Source: Lentisphaerota bacterium
GTDB lineage: Bacteria; Verrucomicrobiota; Lentisphaeria; Victivallales; Victivallaceae
Direction of reading: 5' to 3'
Assembly (NCBI GenBank): GCA_015061525.1
Contig: SUWK01000018.1
Span: 1-40,865 of the forward strand
Length of the DNA stretch: 40,865 bases
Shown here: positions 1 through 8,226 of the stretch, piece after piece
How the letters are laid out: each line of letters begins with the position of its first letter
How positions within the stretch are numbered: the first letter of the stretch is position 1
Notes under the pieces: model-generated
What the model was told of the DNA's origin: nothing
Databases searched by the model: none
Seen by the model: the letters and a program-made list of their open reading frames with translations, nothing else
Position numbers and translations under genes: made by a program

Positions 1-109
1 CATTTTTCACACACCCGTTTTTTCTAATAACTTATCCTGAATCCCGTGAAAAATTACGCTTGAATTTTTCACTTTATGTTTTTATGACAAATTTATGCTG
101 AACCTGCGG

Positions 110-1048
110 TCAAAGGTTTTGTGTATATTCACCGAGAATTTTTTTCGCTCCCGGAAAAGTTTGGTCTTTGAGTTCCAATATGATGGTGAATGAATTTTTC
201 CCGCCTGGTAAAACTTTTTCATTGGGACCGATCGGCTCCAATTCGCAGAAATCCCTGCAGTAAAATACACACGCCGTCATCCCCGATTCATTATTGTACC
301 GCCGCTCCGGAAAAATCGGGTAGGTGATGGTCAAAAGCAGATCATTCGGCGAAAAATAGTGCAATTTACCCGACAAAGAATCAAAACTTAATTTCGGATC
401 AACCGGAAAAGGATGGATCGCAGCATATTTTCCGGTAATTTCCACCGCCTTATCCTGCGGACGCATCAACAGCGTACCGCGATGATAGGAGTAATATCCT
501 GCCGGATAACGGCTGATTCCTTCACGCGGAATTATACATACGCCGCCGGGGACGGTCAAAATCCGCCCCCAGAAGTTCCACTGCACCGGCGTGGAAGAAA
601 TATTTGTCATGATCTGGGTCACGCTCAAACGGGAATCATTTTCCGATAATTCATAAATTCTGGTCAACGCCACTCCGGTACGCAAATCGGGCTGACTTAC
701 GGCGATGGCAGTCGTATTTGAAATTTCATGCAGCTGCCACTTCTTTTCCCATAATAACGGATGGCGTGGGATGGTGATTTCCGGACCGATGTCAAATCTG
801 CCGCCGGACGGGTCAACTTTTTTGCCGCCATCGGGGAATTCCCATCCCGCCTGGGTATTGTCCAAATAAAGAATATTGCGACCATTCAAGGAATACTCCA
901 GCAATCTGCCGCCGTAAGCAGCGATCACCACACGGGTATGGGAATTTTTCAACTCAATACAGTCGTCGTAACCGGAATAACTGCATATCCCACCCGACAG
1001 CACCCCTGCGACTGACATTACTATTGCTGTTAGAAAACTTTTATGCAT
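110..1048 (-). CDS. Secreted DUF4380-like protein
   Basis: A 312-residue protein starting MHKSFLTAIV. The ATG at 1048 is preferred over the in-frame ATG at 1063 because GGAG lies 7 nt upstream of it. The first 20 or so residues form a signal peptide (hydrophobic run ending near SGG), so the protein is probably exported. The remainder is beta-rich (VVIAAYGGRLLEYSLNGRNILYLD near residues 40-65) and resembles the galactose-mutarotase-like sandwich of DUF4380 proteins; this is a pattern judgement only. No catalytic residues can be named. It is the last gene of the minus-strand operon behind the DUF4838 gene, with almost no gap, so a role in the same carbohydrate pathway is likely. Confidence 0.7.
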   Translation of the reverse strand: MHKSFLTAIVMSVAGVLSGGICSYSGYDDCIELKNSHTRVVIAAYGGRLLEYSLNGRNILYLDNTQAGWEFPDGGKKVDPSGGRFDIGPEITIPRHPLLWEKKWQLHEISNTTAIAVSQPDLRTGVALTRIYELSENDSRLSVTQIMTNISSTPVQWNFWGRILTVPGGVCIIPREGISRYPAGYYSYHRGTLLMRPQDKAVEITGKYAAIHPFPVDPKLSFDSLSGKLHYFSPNDLLLTITYPIFPERRYNNESGMTACVFYCRDFCELEPIGPNEKVLPGGKNSFTIILELKDQTFPGAKKILGEYTQNL

Positions 1049-1063
1049 CGCAATTTGCTCCAT

Positions 1064-1477
1064 TCATTTTACAGGAATCAATTCCAGAGCATCAACATAC
1101 AATTTCTTTACCGGACCATTGGGGGCGGCAAGATTGAAAATCAACAGCTGTTCGCCTTTGTATTCCACCACACCGCCGGTTATCCAGCGATACTCTTTTT
1201 CGGACAACTCCTCCGCATTGATCCGCCGGATGGTGGTGATTTTCATGATCGACTGATTTTGTGCTCCGAAAGCTGCTGCATAGCCTTTTTTGCCATTCAT
1301 TTCCGCACGCAATCTCATGCGTATACGGTATTTGCCCGGAACAAATTTCGGATAATCACGCATACGCCACTGGACATACCAGTTACCATCGGGACGCTGC
1401 ACAAGAATTTCGCCGGTCAGCGATTTTTTATCTTTTACCCGTTCCAGCCCGGTCTGATCTTTTCTGGACATAGCCAT
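1064..1477 (-). pseudogene. C-terminal domain of the DUF4838 protein, in a shifted frame
   Basis: A 137-residue open frame overlapping the 3' end of the DUF4838 gene by about 50 nt. It has no signal peptide and no Shine-Dalgarno sequence before its ATG. Its text (GLERVKDKKSLTGE, then WYVQWRMRDYPKFVPGKYRI and a KLYVDALELIPVK end) reads like the beta-sandwich tail expected at the C-terminus of DUF4838-type proteins. Removing one A from the AAAA run near 1465-1470 would fuse it smoothly to the upstream frame (VQK followed by DQTGLERVKD). It is therefore best read as the separated tail of the upstream gene, through true mutation, sequencing error or programmed shift. A separate small gene is possible but less likely. 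Confidence 0.6.
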
Positions 1478-3320
1478 AACATGATTGCATAGCGGGCAGG
1501 ATGACCGTCCCTGCCGGGCGTTTTTTAATGTAGTCGATCAAGCCGATTTCATACTCGAACTGGTCAAGTTGCTGATCTGCCTGACCTTCACGTGATTCAG
1601 AAATGCCGCTGACTTTGTATTTTTTCAGCAATTCCCGCAATTCGGTGATTTTAGCCTGATATTCTTCGGCGGATTTTGCAGCACCGACCCCCTGTTCGAT
1701 CGCATGCCAGAGTATACACATTTTTTCAAATTCAATTTCTTTGATCACCAATGGGTCAGTCGCCGCGGCAAGAGCCTGTTCAATCAATTTTTCAGCGGCA
1801 GGGCCGAATTCAGCGGAAAAAGCAAAGTTGCTTCCGGGTTTGTTTGCTGCATGGTGTCTTTCCCATTCGCGAATAAGCAGATTGTTGTATTCCAACATGA
1901 AAGGAGCAACTTTTTCACCGTAAAATCCGTTGATATAATCTTCGGCAAGTTTTTTGATATCCCAGTTCGGATTCCACAGCAATTTCTGGGTTACCCAAGT
2001 ACGCATTGACGCCAGAGAACCAAGTTCATTGCTGTAATTAGTAAGCATCATAACGCCCTTGACTTTTTTATCCCTGAAATAACGGATACTGTTTTCCAAT
2101 ACCGGCAAATCGGCACGCGGTTTCAAATAAAAACGGAAATTGGTCATATGATCCCAAATCAAAATACCGCCTTGCGTAATTTCAGCCCATTTGTTGATAT
2201 ACGCATAATCAGGAGTATCTTTGATAAAATCAAAAGGATAAGTGTTGATCCTGTTGAAAGTCATAAAACGGATCATAACATTGGGAGCAGGACGCACATA
2301 ACGCGGCGGTTTCATTGACCAGCGGTAGGCCAGAGTACTGATCGGCACATTGGGATAAACTTTGCCGACTTCGGCGGCGACAGCGTTGATAAAGTGAATT
2401 ACCAGACCGCTGGGGGCACCTTCAAGTTTCACGATTCTGGCACATTCAGGGCATTCGCAATAGTCATCGTTGTCGGCTTGACTGATGGTGAGAAATTCCA
2501 TATCAGGCTGTTCGCTGATTGCTTTGATTGCCTGTTGGGCAACGATTTTCCGCACTTCCGGATTGGTCATGCAAAACTGTCCGCCGGAATGAAAATTGGT
2601 ACGGCTGCCATTGCGGATGGCGAAATATTCAGGATGGGCAGCGAAAAAATCCTGCCGCCGCATAAAACGGTGTATCATAGTATGCTGAAAATATTTCAGA
2701 CTCTGCCGCAACTGACGCAATTTATTTGCTTCCGCCCACTTTTCATCGATTACCCTGTAACTTTTGAACGCCCAGTCGGAATAGACTATCCGCTGATAAA
2801 ATGGCGGCTGATAACTGCGTGGAACGACTTTTGCCTGAGTGATGATTCCAGCCGGGGCAATCGCTTTCTGATGTTTATGATAATAACGCCACGAGAGGTC
2901 TTCTTCCAAAAATGCAGTCACTGCATTGAGCAGCCCGTCAGGACAACTGGCAGACAGTACAATATTCAGTTTCTCATCTACGGAAATTTTATAACCGTCT
3001 GCCCCCAGACCTTTTGTCTGGTCGTCAAGGGTGATTTGCAGGGGAGCATCGGCTGAAAAATCACAACCGCTGACCACTTTCCAGTTAACTTTCAGAAAAT
3101 CTGCTGCTTTGCCCGGTACTCCACTTAAACGATAGTTGCTTCTGCCGTTGACGGTAAGCTGGATGATTTTCCCCTCCCCGGCGGGGGCAAGTTCATTTTT
3201 CCACGCTCCGAATGATGGACAGCCCAATAACAGTGCCACGACTGTCAGCAAAACAACCATACCGGAATGCCCTGATTCCAGTACCGCAGAAAAGAAAGAT
3301 TTTTTCCGGGAAGATCTCAT
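1428..3320 (-). CDS. Exported DUF4838 glycosidase-like protein
   Basis: A 630-residue protein preceded by AAGGAG at 7 nt spacing. Residues 1-38 hold a basic start and a hydrophobic stretch (VVLLTVVALLLGC) that is either a signal peptide or a lipoprotein signal with a weak LLGC lipobox. Residues about 45-160 resemble the N-terminal alpha/beta domain of GH67-type enzymes (LGADGYKISV, then AVTAFLEEDLSWRYY). Residues about 200-500 match the DUF4838 TIM-barrel region, including a Cys cluster in DDYCECPECARI. The frame runs out in an unrelated tail (SDRAGTGKR) while the expected C-terminal domain continues in another frame. Substrate is unknown; polysaccharide or glucuronide cleavage is inferred. 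It has a strong promoter and a shared operator upstream. Confidence 0.8.
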   Translation of the reverse strand: MRSSRKKSFFSAVLESGHSGMVVLLTVVALLLGCPSFGAWKNELAPAGEGKIIQLTVNGRSNYRLSGVPGKAADFLKVNWKVVSGCDFSADAPLQITLDDQTKGLGADGYKISVDEKLNIVLSASCPDGLLNAVTAFLEEDLSWRYYHKHQKAIAPAGIITQAKVVPRSYQPPFYQRIVYSDWAFKSYRVIDEKWAEANKLRQLRQSLKYFQHTMIHRFMRRQDFFAAHPEYFAIRNGSRTNFHSGGQFCMTNPEVRKIVAQQAIKAISEQPDMEFLTISQADNDDYCECPECARIVKLEGAPSGLVIHFINAVAAEVGKVYPNVPISTLAYRWSMKPPRYVRPAPNVMIRFMTFNRINTYPFDFIKDTPDYAYINKWAEITQGGILIWDHMTNFRFYLKPRADLPVLENSIRYFRDKKVKGVMMLTNYSNELGSLASMRTWVTQKLLWNPNWDIKKLAEDYINGFYGEKVAPFMLEYNNLLIREWERHHAANKPGSNFAFSAEFGPAAEKLIEQALAAATDPLVIKEIEFEKMCILWHAIEQGVGAAKSAEEYQAKITELRELLKKYKVSGISESREGQADQQLDQFEYEIGLIDYIKKRPAGTVILPAMQSCYGYVQKRSDRAGTGKR

Positions 3321-3378
3321 TTTTTCACTCCTTGTTTTTTTTTGATTGCAACAAAAGATCTTTTGTCTCTTTGACCAT

Positions 3379-3407
3379 AATATATCACCTTTAACGCGAT
3401 ATGTAAA
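3379..3407 (-). promoter_or_regulatory. Promoter of the DUF4838 operon
   Basis: On the minus strand, TTTACA (3407-3402) and TATATT (3384-3379) are separated by 17 nt. TGA directly before the -10 gives an extended -10. The gene starts about 60 nt downstream. The same layout recurs at 5743-5770. Confidence 0.65.
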
Positions 3408-3418
3408 TAGTTGATAAA

Positions 3419-3441
3419 TTATAATTATAGTACTATTGTAA
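3419..3441 (-). promoter_or_regulatory. Candidate activator site upstream of the DUF4838 promoter
   Basis: Inverted repeat TTATAAT-N9-ATTGTAA beginning 12 nt upstream of the -35 box. It matches, at identical spacing, the better repeat TTACAAT-N9-ATTGTAA at 5782-5804. Position and symmetry suggest an activator site; the nearby AraC protein (5853) is the natural candidate. Confidence 0.5.
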
Positions 3442-3520
3442 ACTAAATTGATGAAAAATACCGATTATTTAGCATAAAACTAAATATATTTATTTCCGAT
3501 GCCGATTGATTGCAATAAAT

Positions 3521-3568
3521 AAAAAAATCCTTAACTGACATAGAAACGCAGCCCCGGGTTTCAGTCAG
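3521..3568 (-). terminator. Possible terminator of the pseudopilin/sialidase operon
   Basis: On the minus strand a hairpin closed by CTGAC/GTCAG, with an inner GAAAC/GTTTC pairing, is followed after about 7 nt by seven T. It lies 125 nt after the sialidase-like stop. The imperfect stem and delayed T-run make this tentative. The rest of the 3321-3693 gap holds the promoter and operator above and no gene that I can support. Confidence 0.4.
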
Positions 3569-3693
3569 GGGGAACTTGGATTCTAAAATATATTCAAGTT
3601 CTGTAAAAGTGCAGGAAAAGTCCGTTCACGGAATATATCCTGCGTTCTGCCCGGATAACAGGAACAAATGAAAAATTATTCAGGTGCAACCTG

Positions 3694-4776
3694 TCATGGA
3701 GTGACTTTGGCTATGCAAACCTCGGTTTGCATTCCGGAATCAGCGAAAATACAGGCATCGCTGATAATGGAATCGTTTCTGCATCCGACAGTATGAAAAT
3801 TACCGCAAAGACCTGTATCGGAATTTCTTTTTTTCATAGGCAAAATAATCGTTTCGGCAGATTTTTTCAACCGCAGTTTTTCTCCGTCAACAATTACCTC
3901 GCTGGCCCACAGCGGTGCGCGGTAACGGAAAACTTCGACATTTCCGCAACTTTTTCTGGTGTAAGCAAGATAAAGTTTATCATCGAGACAAAACCAATGC
4001 TGCTGCGTTGAGGAGGTGACAAATTCACTGCCGTCGTCAAACATCCACTTTTGCGGGGAGGCAAAATTCAGACCGTCATCGGACACGGCAAAATATCCGT
4101 TGCCGTCTTCGGCACGGATGGTCAGAAAAAAACGGTTCCCATGGCGGACAATTGATGGTTCGATCAACCCCCTGCCAATGGTATTAGTCATGGAATTTCC
4201 TTCGGTAACCGAAGCGATTTCAAAAGAGTCGGAAAGTGAAATTTTCAATACCTGTACAGCGAAGCGGGGATTCGGCGGATTGATACCAAAATAAATGGGA
4301 AGCAGAAATTCTCTTTTTCCAGTAAAATACAGCTGGGTACACGCCGCGCGCCATTCGACATAAGAATCAGCGAGCATCCGGACGGGATGGAATCTCTTTT
4401 CTTTACTGTCATAGACCGTATAATAACTTCCCCTGACAATGTCGGAAAAATCCTCTATTTTTTTCTTATGGTATCTGGCGGTACAGCCGATAAAAAGGAC
4501 GTGCCGTTTATCAGGAAAGGTAAAACAACGGACATCAGCAATACCGATGACATAGTCACCTGCGACGACTTTGCTTTCAAATCCAGGTACACCGCGCGCC
4601 TCGCTCCAACTTCTTCCTCCGTCAAAACTTTCGCAAAATTCACACGCCCCGTAGCAATCGGAACTGAAAATACGTTGAAAACTCATTAATAAATGGTTTT
4701 CACTTAAAACAGCGACGGCGGGATGAAAAGCATTGTTCCCGCACGCCGCCGGAATGGATAAAAAATCTATATTCAT
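3694..4776 (-). CDS. Sialidase-like (BNR/Asp-box) protein
   Basis: A 360-residue protein starting MNIDFLSIPA. The frame could be extended to a TTG at 4809, but neither start has a good Shine-Dalgarno sequence. An Asp-box (SFDGGRSW, residues 50-57) and a weaker one (AVSDDGLNF) with evenly spaced beta strands point to a six-bladed sialidase-like propeller; the (V/I)EPSIV segment is typical of such folds. No signal peptide is visible, so it may act inside the cell on imported sugars, or its start may be misplaced. It follows the pseudopilin gene by about 100 nt, with a perfect hairpin in between, and probably shares its promoter. Sialic acid specificity cannot be claimed. Confidence 0.65.
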   Translation of the reverse strand: MNIDFLSIPAACGNNAFHPAVAVLSENHLLMSFQRIFSSDCYGACEFCESFDGGRSWSEARGVPGFESKVVAGDYVIGIADVRCFTFPDKRHVLFIGCTARYHKKKIEDFSDIVRGSYYTVYDSKEKRFHPVRMLADSYVEWRAACTQLYFTGKREFLLPIYFGINPPNPRFAVQVLKISLSDSFEIASVTEGNSMTNTIGRGLIEPSIVRHGNRFFLTIRAEDGNGYFAVSDDGLNFASPQKWMFDDGSEFVTSSTQQHWFCLDDKLYLAYTRKSCGNVEVFRYRAPLWASEVIVDGEKLRLKKSAETIILPMKKRNSDTGLCGNFHTVGCRNDSIISDACIFADSGMQTEVCIAKVTP

Positions 4777-4844
4777 TACTGAAAAAATAATGTCTGCCAA
4801 AGGGAGCAATTCCCAAGATCAAAAAAATATACGAAATATTAGTT

Positions 4845-4864
4845 CAAGGCATTTTTATGCCTTG
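4845..4864 (-). other. Intercistronic hairpin
   Basis: Perfect 8-bp stem (CAAGGCAT/ATGCCTTG) with a 4-nt loop between the pseudopilin stop and the sialidase-like start. No T-run follows on the minus strand, so it is more likely an RNA-stability or processing element than a terminator. Confidence 0.5.
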
Positions 4865-4878
4865 CTCTGACAAGCTGC

Positions 4879-5646
4879 TTATTTGTAGGTGTTCTGATTG
4901 CCTGCGGCATCAAGAACTACTACTTCATAAGGACCGCCATTGCACTTTTCCGCAATCGGCACAAATTCCGGTGCGGTCAAACCGACAGCATGACCATCCC
5001 AGAAAGCGGTGTTCGCCACTTTGCCGTGAATAGTTTTAATATTACCTCTTGAGTTGTTCACAGTATTCCAATTCCAGGCGGTAGCCATACTGTTGGGAGT
5101 GCCTTTGTCAGCGCAAGTACTACTGGAGGCGAAGCCGGTATCAACCAGAGTCAGAGAGGAGGACGGTGAGGGAATCTTTTTCAGCACCACAAAATGATTC
5201 GTACTGTCGTAAAAAAATGCACCTGTAGGAACAGTATACGGCTGAATGCCGAATGAACCGTACATATTGTAGTGACTGAGACCGCCGGCACTGGCTGGCA
5301 AGTAATCTGTCGAGGGGCAGATGTAGTGGTCAGGAGCAGTAGTCGGATTCCCGGGGATAGTACCCCAACCAGTCATTGTTTCGGCTCCAGTTGTCGGTGT
5401 TGAAGCATAAACCCGTCCCCAGCGATGATTGCCGATCACGGACGGCATCACATCGTCACTGCCCTCAGCGTACATTAAAAATGCCATGCAATTCTGTTTT
5501 AGATTATTAAGGCAACTGGCTGCACGGCCTCTCTCACGCGCACTGTTAAGTGCTGGCAGCAGAATTGCTGCCAGAATGGCAATAATTGCAATAACGACGA
5601 GCAATTCAATGAGAGTAAAGTGATTTTTTTTCTGCGATGAATCCAT
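4879..5646 (-). CDS. Pseudopilin, DUF1559-type
   Basis: A 255-residue protein with AAAGGAG 8 nt before its ATG. A nine-residue leader (MDSSQKKNH) precedes F10 of the N-methylated helix [16 protein letters not shown], followed by the conserved [10 protein letters not shown] and NNLKQ segments and a C-terminal FWDGHAVG motif. The family is type IV pilin-like, processed by prepilin peptidase and placed in the inner membrane or in a pseudopilus. The residue before the cleavage point is His, not the usual Gly. Unlike the other two pseudopilins here, its leader codons carry no palindromes. It heads the operon with the sialidase-like gene. Its role in sugar use is inferred from this pairing only. 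Confidence 0.85.
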   Translation of the reverse strand: MDSSQKKNHFTLIELLVVIAIIAILAAILLPALNSARERGRAASCLNNLKQNCMAFLMYAEGSDDVMPSVIGNHRWGRVYASTPTTGAETMTGWGTIPGNPTTAPDHYICPSTDYLPASAGGLSHYNMYGSFGIQPYTVPTGAFFYDSTNHFVVLKKIPSPSSSLTLVDTGFASSSTCADKGTPNSMATAWNWNTVNNSRGNIKTIHGKVANTAFWDGHAVGLTAPEFVPIAEKCNGGPYEVVVLDAAGNQNTYK

Positions 5647-5742
5647 TTTGAAACTCCTTTTTTTGGTTTCTCAACCTTTTTCATTTCCAGAAATGTTTTG
5701 CTGAAAATGGTGACAAAAAAACATTTTTTGCGCTCTTACAAT

Positions 5743-5770
5743 AATATATCATTAAAAAATTTTATGTAAA
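5743..5770 (-). promoter_or_regulatory. Promoter of the pseudopilin/sialidase operon
   Basis: On the minus strand, TTTACA (5770-5765), 16-nt spacer, TATATT (5748-5743), with TGA before the -10. Nearly the same sequence surrounds the DUF4838 promoter. Confidence 0.65.
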
Positions 5771-5781
5771 TGGTTGAAAAA

Positions 5782-5804
5782 TTACAATCATAGCACTATT
5801 GTAA
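5782..5804 (-). promoter_or_regulatory. Candidate AraC operator
   Basis: Perfect inverted repeat TTACAAT-N9-ATTGTAA starting 12 nt upstream of the -35 box and about 50 nt before the divergent AraC gene. It is the better-conserved copy of the site at 3419-3441. It could serve both operons and autoregulation of the AraC gene. Confidence 0.55.
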
Positions 5805-5852
5805 ACAAAAAAGCAAAAAAGAAAGTCTGTTTTTAGCATAAAGAGCGTGATT

Positions 5853-6716
5853 ATGAAAAATTTTCAAATTTCTAAAACCGAGTTGTTGCGTCGTTGCAGA
5901 GAGGCGGTAAATCATATTGAGTGTCCTACATTGCTCTGTTTTGATGCACCGGAACATCAGGCGATCCATGCTGTGCCGCGGTTGATATTTCAGGTAAGCG
6001 GTACTGCCAGCCACAGATTCGGAGCTGAAGTAAAAGTGAATGTGCTGGAATCTCCTAAACTCCTGTATTGTTCCCGTTTCGGTTTTTTGCGTTCGGACTA
6101 TACTACACCGGGGTGCAGTATATCTTTCAGTTATTATCCGAATTATATCCGTGCAATGCACATTGATTATGACGGAGTGAATCAGCCGCCGACCATGCGG
6201 GATGTCTACTATCACAGCAGCAATCCGTTATCAGAAGCCGGAATGGAGCTGCTCAACTGCATTGAGATGCTGCACCGTTACGATAAGGACGAAATTGCCG
6301 GGAAATTGCTTGCTCCGCTTTTTTTGCTGACACTGGATGAGCTGCAAGGCAGTGAAAGTTCATCTGTTTTGCATGTGCGGTCATTGTGGAACGAGATCAA
6401 CTGTTTTCTTCAGGAACACCGCACCGAAGTCATCAGCCGGAATACGTTGGCAAAAAAATTCAATATTTCGCCAGGGTATGTTTCCAATTTAAGCAAAAAG
6501 TATATGGGGATGAGTTTTTCCGAAACCAAATTGCATTATCAACTGGAACATGCGGAAAATCTGCTTCGCAACACGCTGTTGAATATTGATGAAATAGCAT
6601 ATGAATGCGGTTTTAACAGTTCAAATTATTTTATTCGCTGTTTCAAAAAAAAGCATGGGCAAACGCCGCATGTTTACCGATACAATGTTCCTTTAAAAAA
6701 GGATGAGATGGAGTAA
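5853..6716 (+). CDS. AraC-family transcriptional regulator 1
   Basis: A 287-residue protein. The ATG at 5853 has AAGAG at 7 nt spacing, so it is preferred over the GTG at 5847. Residues from about 185 to the end form the double helix-turn-helix: first HTH around NTLAKKFNISPGYVSNLSKK, second around LLNIDEIAYECGFNSSNYFIRCFKKKHGQ (given here only in part), the signature of AraC/XylS proteins. The N-terminal 180 residues would be the sugar-sensing domain; no ligand can be named. It is divergent from the pseudopilin/sialidase operon, and the inverted repeat between them recurs before the DUF4838 operon. It is thus the likely activator of both. Confidence 0.85.
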   Translation: MKNFQISKTELLRRCREAVNHIECPTLLCFDAPEHQAIHAVPRLIFQVSGTASHRFGAEVKVNVLESPKLLYCSRFGFLRSDYTTPGCSISFSYYPNYIRAMHIDYDGVNQPPTMRDVYYHSSNPLSEAGMELLNCIEMLHRYDKDEIAGKLLAPLFLLTLDELQGSESSSVLHVRSLWNEINCFLQEHRTEVISRNTLAKKFNISPGYVSNLSKKYMGMSFSETKLHYQLEHAENLLRNTLLNIDEIAYECGFNSSNYFIRCFKKKHGQTPHVYRYNVPLKKDEME

Positions 6717-6829
6717 GCGGTGCGGTCTTGCTTGTTTTGGTGCGTGCCCCACGTTTTTCGACCTATCTACAACATGAAATTTGCAAGAGTTTCTTGTTAT
6801 AGAAAAAGTGTAATACTCAGGCAGTTTTA

Positions 6830-7254
6830 ATGGAGAATTTTAAAATTGCGGATTTTACATTGGATGTTTTTCGATTGGAAAAATCCTCCCGGGATTTTCA
6901 GCGGTTTTGGCACATCTGAAAGGTCAAACCGAATTTTTCCAGATATTTGCCCAGCCGGTCGGAATCATTGGTCGTGTTGCATTGTTTTCTGGAAACCGCA
7001 AAGAGTTTTTTCCCCGCTTTGGCACGGCTTTGGCTTTATATGTCGGCAGAGATCAAAAAGATTCCGGACTGTTTGAAAAAATTGAGGTGCATTTTCCGGT
7101 TTCAACTGTTCTGGTTAAATGGTATCTGCCGGAAAAATTTATCCCTCAATATTATTTTTATGCGGGGTGCAGAGTTATTGTTTCAACGATCATCTGGAAG
7201 AAAGAAACAGTATCAACTGTTTCAGACGGGTACTTCATTATATTGAAACTATGA
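6830..7254 (+). pseudogene. Likely frameshifted gene of unknown function
   Basis: A frame opens with MENFKIADFTLDVFRLEK and stops at 6917-6919, while a second frame overlapping at 6907 continues with AHLKGQTEFFQIFAQPVGII to 7254. Adding one T to the TTTT run near 6902-6906 joins them into a continuous 140-residue text (DFQRFLAHLKGQTEFF), which reads like real protein. I do not recognise the family. No Shine-Dalgarno sequence or clear promoter is seen. It may be a decayed gene or a sequencing error. The stretch 6717-6829 holds nothing I can support. Confidence 0.35.
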
Positions 7255-7505
7255 GTCCTGAACCGTCTGTCCGGCGTGGCAGCCGTAAAAAAAAAGCCTG
7301 TCCGACTTGCCGAAATGACGTTAGACATAAAACTATGGCAAAAAAGCAATGATCTTCCATTCCCCGCAGCTTCTTTGAATAACGGGGTGTTGAAGTCTGT
7401 TTCAACCACCAGGCAAGTGCCGGATAACTTCCGCACTTGATACAATTCCGGCAAATCGTGATTTCGCCAGCACCGTGAAATTGGACTCCGGCCGCACGAT
7501 TTCAT
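7158..7505 (-). pseudogene. Possible gene remnant behind an orphan promoter
   Basis: A 115-residue minus-strand frame begins about 25 nt after a good promoter (7531-7558) but lacks a Shine-Dalgarno sequence. Two frames in this stretch show protein-like text: VRKLSGTCLVVETDFNTPLF in one, and FNEIVRPESNFTVLAKSRFA in another that stops after 35 codons. This is what a decaying gene would look like. The family is not recognised. It overlaps the plus-strand remnant at 6830-7254 by about 100 nt. Confidence 0.2.
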
Positions 7506-7530
7506 TAAACTGTCATTCTGCTTTTGTCAT

Positions 7531-7558
7531 AATATATCACTTAATCATAAAAATTCAA
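7531..7558 (-). promoter_or_regulatory. Orphan promoter, minus strand
   Basis: TTGAAT, 16-nt spacer, TATATT with the same TGATATATTATG core as at 3379 and 9589. Only a possible gene remnant lies downstream. Confidence 0.45.
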
Positions 7559-7654
7559 GGGCGAAGATCAGCCCCAGGTCAATGCCTGCTGATTCCGGAA
7601 AACTCGGCACAGCGAGCCGTTTCTGGGCGTTTGTCGGCGTTCAAAGTGCAACTT

Positions 7655-7677
7655 CAAAGTGCGAAAATTGCACTTTG
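7655..7677. repeat. Hairpin in gene-free region
   Basis: CAAAGTGC/GCACTTTG, perfect 8-bp stem with a 7-nt loop. A third copy of AAAGTGCA lies just upstream at about 7643. No gene is attached; function unknown. Confidence 0.4.
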
Positions 7678-7708
7678 GGAATAAATGGCAAAATTCGGCA
7701 TCGCCATT

Positions 7709-7758
7709 TTGTTTTTACGGTTTGAAGTGATATATAAAAGAAAGGTGCTTACAAGCAC
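7709..7758 (+). promoter_or_regulatory. Possible promoter followed by a short hairpin
   Basis: TTGTTT, 16-nt spacer, TATATA (7731-7736) with TGA before the -10, then a GTGCTT-AC-AAGCAC palindrome at 7745-7758 at the expected start of the transcript. No reading frame follows; a small RNA is conceivable. Nothing else supportable is seen in 7759-8000. Confidence 0.3.
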
Positions 7759-8005
7759 TGCTTTTGAGGGAAAAGGAATTTTTGCACCCTTTTGTATGCA
7801 GTTTTTTTGCAAAAGTCGTTAGACGTATTCAAGTATGCTAATTTTGAGCAGAGCGGATTATAAAAATACAAACAGCAAATCAAGAATTTCAGCTTGACGG
7901 AGAATTTTGGGGAATATTTCTCTGAAATAAAATCACCATCAAACTTGAAAAAGTTTTGCCATTTTGAGCGTAAGAGAATTATTTAAAATCCCTTTTTACC
8001 TCCAC

Positions 8006-8138
8006 CATCCTTCGCTAAAGCTACGGATGGCAAGCCAGTCTTGCTATCCGTAGATTTTTTTGCTTGCAAAAATAAGCGGAGTGCAACGGAGCGGGCGAAG
8101 GATGCCTGGAAATTTATCCTCCATAGCTTTAGCGGAGG
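8006..8138. repeat. Nested inverted-repeat block
   Basis: CATCCTTCGC (8006-8015) pairs with GCGAAGGATG (8095-8104). Inside lies a 14-bp stem with one G-U pair (8021-8034 with 8040-8053, loop CCAGT) followed by seven T (8055-8061), so the inner part could also terminate plus-strand transcripts. CGCTAAAGCTACGG (8013-8026) additionally matches the reverse complement of 8121-8134 at 13 of 14 positions, giving alternative foldings. It looks like an intergenic palindromic repeat element rather than a gene. Confidence 0.6.
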
Positions 8139-8226
8139 AGGAAGCCTTGGCGACGGAGGGCTAATGGCAGAGAATTGGAGAAAAACGAATGTTCTACTCC
8201 TACATTTTCGCAGTATTTCCGCCTCT

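Noticed and set aside
2-54. ATTTTTCAC/GTGAAAAAT inverted repeat after the first gene
   Set aside because: A/T-rich with a 35-nt loop and no T-run; not convincing as a terminator.
8021-8138. CRISPR-like repeats
   Set aside because: Only inverted, unequal repeats; no regularly spaced direct repeats and no cas genes.
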